Part shown: positions 31,093-35,640 of the stretch, one piece after another | Layout: each line of letters starts with the position of its first letter | Position numbering within the stretch: position 1 is the first letter of the stretch | DNA from: Candidatus Omnitrophota bacterium | Lineage (GTDB): Bacteria > Omnitrophota > Gorgyraeia > Gygaellales > Profunditerraquicolaceae | Assembly: GCA_023229385.1 (NCBI GenBank) | Contig: JALNZI010000011.1 | Location: 1 to 35,640 of the forward strand | Length of the DNA stretch: 35,640 bases | Direction: 5' to 3' | The notes under the pieces: model-generated | What the model was told of the DNA's origin: nothing | The model's database searches: none | What the model saw: the letters and a program-made list of their open reading frames with translations, nothing else | Program-made: the position numbers and the translations under genes

Positions 31093-31323
31093 TTACCTCT
31101 TGTTCTTATATTTATACATTGTTAAACCAAGAAATACCCCTTCTTCATAATGAACACATCTTGGCTTTCCAACAGTAGCAATGTTAATTGTTTCTGTTGA
31201 AGTTCCTTCCTTTTTTGGATATGTTTGATTTAAAGGTATTGTTAAATAACAAATACCATCTTTTATTTCACATTCAATCTTACTACCATTTCCACCTATA
31301 TTTGATTTTTCTACATCTTTCAT
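31093..31323 (-). CDS. Small beta-rich protein, 76 aa
   Basis: ATG 31323 follows GGGGGTATAA and overlaps the upstream stop. Two Cys and a basic tail (YKYKNKR). Unrecognised. Confidence 0.7.
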   Translation of the reverse strand: MKDVEKSNIGGNGSKIECEIKDGICYLTIPLNQTYPKKEGTSTETINIATVGKPRCVHYEEGVFLGLTMYKYKNKR

Positions 31324-31544
31324 ATTTTATACCCCCTATACAAAATTTTTATTGTTGCTTTACCACTACTACAACTTTCTTCATATATAGACAACTCATC
31401 ATACATATTAGGATTATCTCTCATGCGACTTATGGTTCTTAATATAGTTCCACGTGAAATCCCACTCTCATCGGAAATCAATTTTGAAGTAACTGCTTCA
31501 GGATAATACTTCTTTGCTATATCAATGACATGAGAACTTGCCAT
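31320..31544 (-). CDS. Winged helix-turn-helix regulator, 74 aa
   Basis: ATG 31544 is preferred. Residues about 20-45 (TSKLISDESGISRGTILRTISRMRD) form a clear helix-turn-helix, followed by a strand pair KATIKILYRGYKI that would be the wing. A candidate binder of the palindromes at the right end or upstream of the virion protein gene. Confidence 0.8.
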   Translation of the reverse strand: MASSHVIDIAKKYYPEAVTSKLISDESGISRGTILRTISRMRDNPNMYDELSIYEESCSSGKATIKILYRGYKI

Positions 31545-31545
31545 A

Positions 31546-31770
31546 TTACCAACCCTTTGTATGTTCAAGAAGTTCCTTCAATGTATCATTAACATTGGAA
31601 ATAGACTTAACAATCAAAGCAGTATTTTTGTCTATCCTATCATGACCTACAACAATAGGACATCGTTCCTTATTACAAACATGATTAAAATTATTTGAAT
31701 GTTGACACAATAAACTACCACTTTGCCAATAAGGACAAGATAAATTTTCAACTTCTATTAACCATACCAT
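31546..31770 (-). CDS. Small Cys/His-rich protein, 74 aa
   Basis: ATG 31770 behind GTGATATA. Five Cys/His positions between residues 12 and 44 (CPYW, CQH, HVC, CPIVVGH) suggest a metal site, followed by a helix. Unrecognised. Confidence 0.7.
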   Translation of the reverse strand: MVWLIEVENLSCPYWQSGSLLCQHSNNFNHVCNKERCPIVVGHDRIDKNTALIVKSISNVNDTLKELLEHTKGW

Positions 31771-31991
31771 TATATCACACTCTGTATTTCTTCAACCTTC
31801 TGTAATATCTCAACTCCAAAAGGAGTATCAATATCTAAAACTTTTTTCTTTCTTGCATATCTAATTCTCTCAGCCATGACTTGACATTCATTACTCTTGC
31901 AATACTTCTGATTTTTAAAACGTGTCATAAATAAACTACCACACCAATCACAGTAGTTTTCATAAAAACCTTTCCTATTCTTCTTTGTCAT
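31770..31991 (-). CDS. Small zinc-finger protein, 73 aa
   Basis: ATG 31991 behind GGTGGTGGATAG. CDWC (14-17) then QKYCKSNEC (about 28-36), followed by a basic helix, as in CGNR/HNH-associated zinc fingers that bind nucleic acid. No nuclease motif is seen. Confidence 0.8.
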   Translation of the reverse strand: MTKKNRKGFYENYCDWCGSLFMTRFKNQKYCKSNECQVMAERIRYARKKKVLDIDTPFGVEILQKVEEIQSVI

Positions 31992-32215
31992 CTATCCACC
32001 ACCAATATAGCTTTAAATTTTTTACCACAACAATCCTGTTCTGTATTATAAAAACCAAATCTTAAAAAATCATTACATATAGATAATTCTTCAAGCATAG
32101 GTATTGGCAATTCTTTTGTATGTATCATGAAAATACCAATACCGTCTTTACTGATTTCAGTAGTTATATGTGTAAAATCAATACCATGATTTTTTAAGAC
32201 TTCAAAACATTTCAT
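31988..32215 (-). CDS. Small hypothetical protein, 75 aa
   Basis: ATG 32215 overlaps the preceding stop (ATGA). Alpha/beta with CCGKKF near the end. Unrecognised. Confidence 0.7.
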   Translation of the reverse strand: MKCFEVLKNHGIDFTHITTEISKDGIGIFMIHTKELPIPMLEELSICNDFLRFGFYNTEQDCCGKKFKAILVVDR

Positions 32216-32346
32216 AATTCCAACTCTTTGAACTCCTTTCCTTCAATTGTTACAATTCCATCTTTACATCTGTATTTTAAATCACATCTTGGGCAATGAC
32301 AAAATCTGTCTATTGCTTTATTGTAGTATTCACATTTTTGTTTCAT
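32212..32346 (-). CDS. Small Cys-rich protein, 44 aa
   Basis: ATG 32346 follows GGAGTTGTTA. Cys at 5, 16, 18, 21 and 27 with His 17 form a probable zinc site. Overlaps both neighbours by a few bases. Confidence 0.7.
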   Translation of the reverse strand: MKQKCEYYNKAIDRFCHCPRCDLKYRCKDGIVTIEGKEFKELEL

Positions 32347-32540
32347 TAACAATTCAACTCCTTAAAAGTCAGACCTATATACCCCAAAGCAACAACCCAA
32401 CCTTCATCAAGTTTTAAACCTTCATCAGAAAGGTATTCAATAATATCTTCAGCAGTCCCATACCATGGACTATATCCATTATCTTTTTTATCAAAGATTT
32501 TATATATCGGTTCTGTTTTCATTATTTCTCTCAACTTCAT
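32346..32540 (-). CDS. Small acidic hypothetical protein, 64 aa
   Basis: ATG 32540 behind GGGGTGATTGA. Mixed alpha/beta, with GTAEDIIEYLSDEG helix and a Trp-rich strand. Unrecognised. Confidence 0.7.
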   Translation of the reverse strand: MKLREIMKTEPIYKIFDKKDNGYSPWYGTAEDIIEYLSDEGLKLDEGWVVALGYIGLTFKELNC

Positions 32541-32762
32541 TCAATCACCCCATACAACATTTCGGTTCTTAATCAAAAATGATAATTCATCTTTTAACTG
32601 TTCTGGACTTCTTTCAGCACAATCAAGATATGCCCTTTGACATTCAAGTGGTGGAAAATATTCCACCTTTGGATGCAAACACAATTGATTTACCAAAGGA
32701 CAAAATAAATTGTCATGTATTTGTCCTTTCTTCATTGCTTCCCAATATCGTTTGCACGGCAT
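32541..32762 (-). CDS. Small Cys-rich protein, 73 aa
   Basis: ATG 32762 follows GGTGAATTTTGAT and is favoured over ATG 32777, which has no ribosome binding site. Cys at the start (MPCKRYW), FCPL, LCLH, LECQ and LDC could hold an iron-sulfur cluster or zinc. Unrecognised. Confidence 0.7.
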   Translation of the reverse strand: MPCKRYWEAMKKGQIHDNLFCPLVNQLCLHPKVEYFPPLECQRAYLDCAERSPEQLKDELSFLIKNRNVVWGD

Positions 32763-32763
32763 A

Positions 32764-33156
32764 TCAAAATTCACCATTTTTATATTCTATCAAATCAAAC
32801 TTTAACATTTTATTTAATACTAATTTCAATGACTCCAAATTATTTCTCTGTTCAAACAAAGTATTCTGAAAAGCAGTAAATGCGCAAATACGTGCTAAAC
32901 AATCTGGACTAACATCATGAAATTCTTCTCTTATGATTACGTCAACTGATTTATTTGAACAGTAAGACCTAACCATTCTGAAATAGTATTTGTCATTTAG
33001 TTCTTCTGGAAATCCAAAAAGTTCATGTAGTTTCATTTTCTCTTCATTTTGTGGCACGTATTCAGAACAATGCTCAAAAGTTCCATCAGAGAATTTACAC
33101 ATATTTCCATCAATCATACATTGTTTTGTTTCTAAATCAAAAGCATTACAACTCAT
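32764..33156 (-). CDS. Hypothetical protein with N-terminal Cys cluster, 130 aa
   Basis: ATG 33156 behind GGAGTTGTGATA. Cys at 3, 13, 20 and 30 form a likely metal site, like the next two small proteins. A helical remainder has aromatic and charged residues. Unrecognised. Confidence 0.75.
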   Translation of the reverse strand: MSCNAFDLETKQCMIDGNMCKFSDGTFEHCSEYVPQNEEKMKLHELFGFPEELNDKYYFRMVRSYCSNKSVDVIIREEFHDVSPDCLARICAFTAFQNTLFEQRNNLESLKLVLNKMLKFDLIEYKNGEF

Positions 33157-33159
33157 TTA

Positions 33160-33510
33160 TCACAACTCCATCAAATACCATACTAAAACACCGTCTGAAA
33201 AGTGTTCCCTAAAATTACGACCAATGTAATGCTCCCCATTTTCACCATCAAACAAAGATAAAAATCTGAGCAAATCTTGGATACAACCAAACTTAATTTC
33301 ACCAACTTGTTTTAAAGGTGTATCTGGTCTTTCATTCATACGGTCTAACTCAATAGAAGTCTTGAATACCAACCCTTCATCAAATATCATTTCTTGGAAT
33401 TCTATCCACCAAACAACATTTGATGATACTTCACACCTTAATGAAACATAGTCTTCAAAAAGTGCCATCTCATATTCTTTACCATCAATTTCTATTTTAT
33501 TTGTTTCCAT
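33160..33510 (-). CDS. Hypothetical protein, 116 aa
   Basis: ATG 33510 with TTGGTGAAAA is preferred over an upstream in-frame start. Beta-rich N-terminal half (EIDGKEYEMALFEDYVSL) and helical middle; no Cys cluster beyond two. Unrecognised. Confidence 0.75.
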   Translation of the reverse strand: METNKIEIDGKEYEMALFEDYVSLRCEVSSNVVWWIEFQEMIFDEGLVFKTSIELDRMNERPDTPLKQVGEIKFGCIQDLLRFLSLFDGENGEHYIGRNFREHFSDGVLVWYLMEL

Positions 33511-33682
33511 CTTTTTCACCAACCACATAATCTTCTTTCAAAGATTTTGGAACAGTAAGAAATTTCTGGTCATCATACTTTAACTCCTGTTCTTTCAAAA
33601 TCAAAAATTCAAAGACATTATATTTATTTTTCTTCCACCTTCTTTCAACTGACTTTTTAAGATTTCTCATTTTTTTTTTCAT
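33497..33682 (-). CDS. Small very basic protein, 61 aa
   Basis: ATG 33682 or the in-frame ATG 33670 (separated by an A-tract). Lys/Arg-rich first 20 residues and helical remainder; nucleic-acid binding is plausible. The A10 tract (T10 on the plus strand) at the start makes frameshifting or slippage possible. Confidence 0.65.
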   Translation of the reverse strand: MKKKMRNLKKSVERRWKKNKYNVFEFLILKEQELKYDDQKFLTVPKSLKEDYVVGEKDGNK

Positions 33683-33692
33683 TCAAAGAACC

Positions 33693-33836
33693 TTATGGAC
33701 ATAAGTCATCTATTTCTTCTTCTATTGAACCACAGTATGGACAACCTTCAACTTGCACATCTGGAACTACCCAATATGGAAGTTTGCACCAACCACACCA
33801 ACACCTAATTTGTTTTTCTTCTATAACAACACTCAT
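33693..33836 (-). CDS. Small zinc-ribbon protein, 47 aa
   Basis: Starts at ATG 33836. RCWCGWC (11-17) and CPYC (32-35) make a zinc ribbon; the tail is acidic. The ribosome binding site is weak (GGTGAAATAG, upstream). Confidence 0.7.
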   Translation of the reverse strand: MSVVIEEKQIRCWCGWCKLPYWVVPDVQVEGCPYCGSIEEEIDDLCP

Positions 33837-33850
33837 CTATTTCACCCCCA

Positions 33851-34117
33851 TCAAATAACAAAAATTCCATAACATAGTAATAGACCAATAAAAAAACCAT
33901 ATAAAATCCCAAAAACAAAATCTTGTTTATTTACCTCATTTAATTCATACTTTTTATCATTAACACCATCTAATTTTGTCAAAGTTAAATCAAGCTCTGC
34001 CCCACAGAATGGACAATGACAAAAAAATCTATCATTATCAATTGGGATATAAAAAGTCTGTCCACACTCACCATTTTTTGTTTCACCAACACAATATACT
34101 TCTCTCACACAAACCAT
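33851..34117 (-). CDS. Zinc-ribbon membrane protein, 88 aa
   Basis: ATG 34117 behind GGTGAAAAA. Cys at 3, 9 and 18, then CHCPFC (about 33-38), and a C-terminal membrane helix (about 68-88). The ribbon would face the cytoplasm or the outside; unknown. Confidence 0.75.
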   Translation of the reverse strand: MVCVREVYCVGETKNGECGQTFYIPIDNDRFFCHCPFCGAELDLTLTKLDGVNDKKYELNEVNKQDFVFGILYGFFIGLLLCYGIFVI

Positions 34118-34121
34118 TTTT

Positions 34122-34478
34122 TCACCATTCTATTATTGTCTTTAAAATATCATAAGAGTATTTTTTCAGAAACTTATTTATCATTGGTATATCTTTACAA
34201 ACTTCTGACTTTTTAAAACTTGCACAGAAACCTGTAACATCTAACATATTAGTAATAGCAAAATATGCTACTTGAATACCATCTTTATACAAAACAATAT
34301 ATTCTTCTTGAACTCCTGCCCAACCTTCTTTTTCAAAACGAATTTCGTCAAACATTATCACGAGAGATGGACTTCCAAAAACCAAATGTTCATCTTCACC
34401 AAAGATATTCAAAGTGGCATATTTAAAACCATCTTTTGAATTATCCACTTCAACATTGTATTTCAATTTGTCTATCAT
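34122..34478 (-). CDS. Hypothetical protein, 118 aa
   Basis: ATG 34478 follows TTGGTGAAAAAAG. Beta-rich with aromatic and acidic residues, one or two Cys near residue 85-93. Unrecognised. First sizeable gene after the 49-bp repeat region. Confidence 0.75.
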   Translation of the reverse strand: MIDKLKYNVEVDNSKDGFKYATLNIFGEDEHLVFGSPSLVIMFDEIRFEKEGWAGVQEEYIVLYKDGIQVAYFAITNMLDVTGFCASFKKSEVCKDIPMINKFLKKYSYDILKTIIEW

Positions 34479-34853
34479 CTTTTTTCACCAACCACTTTTT
34501 TGTAAAATGTATGTTAGTTTCGTGCCAAGATAAACTTGGACTTTTTTATTTCGTGGTGCACCACTTTTCAGATTTTTTGAACACAAAGTTTTTTATAGCA
34601 AAACTTTGAAAGCCATTTCTGTTTTAAACACATAAAGTTTTTTATGGCAAAACTTTGAAAGCCATTTCTATTTTAAACACATAAAGTTTTTTATGGCAAA
34701 ACTTTGGAAGCCAAACTTATTCTTGATTGCACACCAACATACATTCCACCAACAACCTTTCATTGTTTTGGAACAAACAGAAATTCACCAACGGTTACTA
34801 ATCCATTTGTCCTTTCAAAAAATGAAAAAGGATAAATTGAAATCCTATGACAA
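34479..34853. other. Gene-poor region with inverted and tandem repeats
   Basis: No convincing gene larger than about 20 codons. It holds a perfect 12-bp palindrome GTGGTGCACCAC (34553-34564), a 5-bp inverted repeat CCAAG/CTTGG (34525-34539), the 49-bp tandem repeats, and several copies of GTTGGTG on the minus strand. Some short frames after GTTGGTG are possible but unsupported. Confidence 0.6.
34585..34714. repeat. 49-bp tandem repeat, about 2.6 copies, each with a hairpin
   Basis: Copies start at 34585, 34634 and 34683. Each begins with AAAGTTTT, a 7-base spacer and AAAACTTT, an 8-bp hairpin on either strand; the rest (about 26 bases) is also nearly identical. On the minus strand two units read ATGGCTTTCAAAGTTTTG plus CCA or CTA and a TAA stop, a seven-codon frame. 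An iteron, attenuator or decoy site are options. Confidence 0.75.
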
Positions 34854-34973
34854 TCAAAATCCACCAACACTTTCAGTGTTCTGATTTTCAACTTCAATCC
34901 ACCCACCAACAAAGTTTTTATTAAACTGATTTCCAAGAAACTGTAACCATTCATCTTTTTGTTTATCTGTCAT
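34854..34973 (-). CDS. Small hypothetical protein, 39 aa
   Basis: ATG 34973 follows GTTGGTGATTTGC. Trp-, Asn- and Gly-rich with two VGG turns, both encoded by GTTGGTGG. Weakly supported, by ribosome binding site only. Confidence 0.45.
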   Translation of the reverse strand: MTDKQKDEWLQFLGNQFNKNFVGGWIEVENQNTESVGGF

Positions 34974-35040
34974 TGCAAATCACCAACACCAACACGATTA
35001 TAAGGAAAGCAACCAACAAGTGTTTCACCAACACCATTAT

Positions 35041-35068
35041 AAAAAAAAAATTGGGATTATAATCCCAA
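35041..35068 (-). terminator. Strong hairpin-T10 terminator of the first gene
   Basis: TTGGGATTATAATCCCAA is an 18-bp perfect palindrome (35051-35068) followed on the transcribed strand by ten T (35050-35041), a bacterial-style intrinsic terminator. The TAA stop of the first gene lies at the centre of the palindrome. Confidence 0.85.
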
Positions 35069-35422
35069 ACTTAATTCTTTTATAAGTTGTTCTCTTTCTT
35101 CCTTACTGAATTGGTCTTTGTTCTTTTTGATATTTTCCATTATTTTTTCTTTGCTTACAATAGCTTTGGTTGTAGCTTTGGAAGTATATTTAATTTTACC
35201 CAAACTTAAAATCTTCTCAAAAGTTTCTCTGCCGTCTAATTGATAAAAGTCTTTTATATCAACCTTATAAAAGGTTGCAATTTCCGAAACATAACCCCCA
35301 ATATCAACAACAAATCGGGTGTCTTTTATAGTTTCAACCTTTCCGTCTTTTCTTGTAACTTCCTTATCAAATACTTGTTTTATACAAGCCCGTTCAAATG
35401 TTCTTTTTTCTTGAATAGACAT
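35057..35422 (-). CDS. First gene of the genome, hypothetical 121-aa protein
   Basis: ATG 35422 behind GGAGTTTGA, about 46 bases after the predicted transcript start. Highly charged; beta-rich middle (DTRFVVDIGGYV) and a Lys/Glu helical tail. Unrecognised. It is expressed alone from the operator-flanked right-end promoter and closed by a strong terminator, so an early, abundant, regulated protein is likely. Confidence 0.85.
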   Translation of the reverse strand: MSIQEKRTFERACIKQVFDKEVTRKDGKVETIKDTRFVVDIGGYVSEIATFYKVDIKDFYQLDGRETFEKILSLGKIKYTSKATTKAIVSKEKIMENIKKNKDQFSKEEREQLIKELSLGL

Positions 35423-35486
35423 TTTTTCAAACTCCTAAATTCTTATTACCTTTTGGGATTTTAACCCTAATATCAATATATACTAT

Positions 35487-35507
35487 TAGTATATAAAGTT
35501 TTCGGTT
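35487..35507 (-). promoter_or_regulatory. Right-end promoter (BRE + TATA)
   Basis: Minus strand AACCGAAAACTTTATATAC, an almost textbook methanogen box A with BRE. The predicted start is near 35468. The palindrome at 35508-35525 touches its upstream edge. Confidence 0.85.
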
Positions 35508-35552
35508 TTACTCAAAAATGAGTAATAACTTTAAAGCTACTCAAAAATGAGT
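35508..35552. promoter_or_regulatory. Two operator-like palindromes upstream of the right-end promoter
   Basis: ACTCAAAAATGAGT occurs at 35510-35523 and 35539-35552, 29 bp apart. The first extends to 7-bp arms (TTACTCA/TGAGTAA, 35508-35525) and abuts the BRE. Identical paired sites next to a promoter are typical of a dimeric regulator; whether repressor or activator is unknown. Confidence 0.7.
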
Positions 35553-35569
35553 TACCACTTTTATTATTA

Positions 35570-35588
35570 GTTATCGTTAAACGATAAC
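35570..35588. promoter_or_regulatory. 19-bp perfect palindrome
   Basis: GTTATCGTTAAACGATAAC has 9-bp arms and one central base. Its TATCGTTAA half-site recurs upstream of the virion protein promoter (14530-14538). Confidence 0.65.
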
Positions 35589-35605
35589 GGATAATTCTTT
35601 TTATA

Positions 35606-35622
35606 CTATTGTTAAGCAATAG
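35606..35622. repeat. Inverted repeat near the right terminus
   Basis: CTATTG (35606-35611) and CAATAG (35617-35622) flank TTAAG. It lies 18 bases from the end and may help the replication start complex recognise the terminus. Confidence 0.45.
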
Positions 35623-35631
35623 AGAAGAAGT

Positions 35632-35640
35632 ATATAGGGG
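35632..35640. repeat. Right terminal inverted repeat
   Basis: ATATAGGGG, the exact reverse complement of bases 1-9. The inverted terminal repeat is only 9 bp, far shorter than in many archaeal linear viruses. Confidence 0.8.

Noticed and set aside
32496..32510. ACCGATATATAAAA on the minus strand, promoter-like
   Set aside because: It lies inside the 64-aa gene and lacks the usual spacing between the ACCGAWA block and the TATA box; it can be explained by coding.
34585..34714. Could the 49-bp repeats be a CRISPR array?
   Set aside because: The units are nearly identical over their full length, with no unique spacers, and no cas genes are present except a stand-alone RecB/Cas4-like nuclease.
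34760..34954. 64-aa minus-strand frame
   Set aside because: Its start has no ribosome binding site and it overlaps the 39-aa frame with GTTGGTGAT; neither is strong, but this one is weaker.
1..35640. tRNA genes, integrase and attachment sites
   Set aside because: No cloverleaf-like sequence with a conserved TTCRA arm, and no tyrosine or serine recombinase motif was seen, so an integrating lifestyle is not supported.

Overview
The window reads as one complete linear genome of an archaeal virus (or virus-like linear element). Its first nine bases, CCCCTATAT, are the exact reverse complement of its last nine. It encodes a divergent protein-primed family B DNA polymerase, and all of about 84 predicted genes lie on the minus strand. 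Archaeal signals are clear. Promoters carry a BRE plus TATA box (ACCGAWA then CTTATATATA). Ribosome binding sites are GGTGAT or GGAGTTGAT, matching the archaeal 16S 3' end. Terminators are T-tracts, and one protein has an archaeal pilin-type N-terminus. The base composition is strongly A+T rich. The promoter sequence resembles the classic methanogen box A, so a euryarchaeal, possibly methanogenic, host is my guess. No gene proves it.

Reading with transcription, from right to left: the right end (35423-35640) is a control region with four inverted repeats and a strong promoter for a 121-aa first gene that ends in a hairpin-T10 terminator. Next come a gene-poor stretch with 49-bp tandem repeats (34479-34853) and a regulator/accessory arm of small Cys-rich, winged-helix and unknown proteins plus a RecB/Cas4-like nuclease (29615-34478). 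A second promoter (about 29600) leads into the replication module: a putative abundant DNA-binding protein, a radical SAM enzyme, an AAA+ helicase-like ATPase, the DNA polymerase and a packaging-type ATPase (20420-29562). A third promoter (about 20400) drives a virion/membrane module with a large surface protein, a dUTPase, a transglutaminase-like protein and a pilin-like protein. A different kind of promoter (about 14495) drives the likely major virion protein, then a 1281-residue receptor-binding-type protein and a run of polytopic membrane proteins. This mix fits a membrane-containing (pleomorphic or spindle-shaped) virion, which is inference. A fourth ACCGAWA promoter (about 6590) drives 27 very small genes of the left arm, including a secreted thermonuclease lipoprotein and three pairs of paralogues.

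The most striking element is at the extreme left end. A fifth ACCGAWA promoter sits directly after the last gene and can only transcribe the terminal 290 bases. The predicted product is a roughly 160-nt non-coding RNA with two 13-bp hairpins and a terminal U-tract. The two hairpin loops are perfectly complementary to each other over 8-10 nt, so a kissing-loop interaction is possible within or between molecules. A short structured RNA with interlocking loops at the left end of a protein-primed linear genome that also encodes a packaging-type ATPase has the same layout as the phi29 packaging RNA. I propose it as an archaeal analogue; this is untested.

Several start codons appear non-standard (CTG for the polymerase; perhaps ATA and ACG elsewhere), each placed where ATG normally sits after a good ribosome binding site. 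Twelve genes of 33-53 codons were found by reading between the larger genes.
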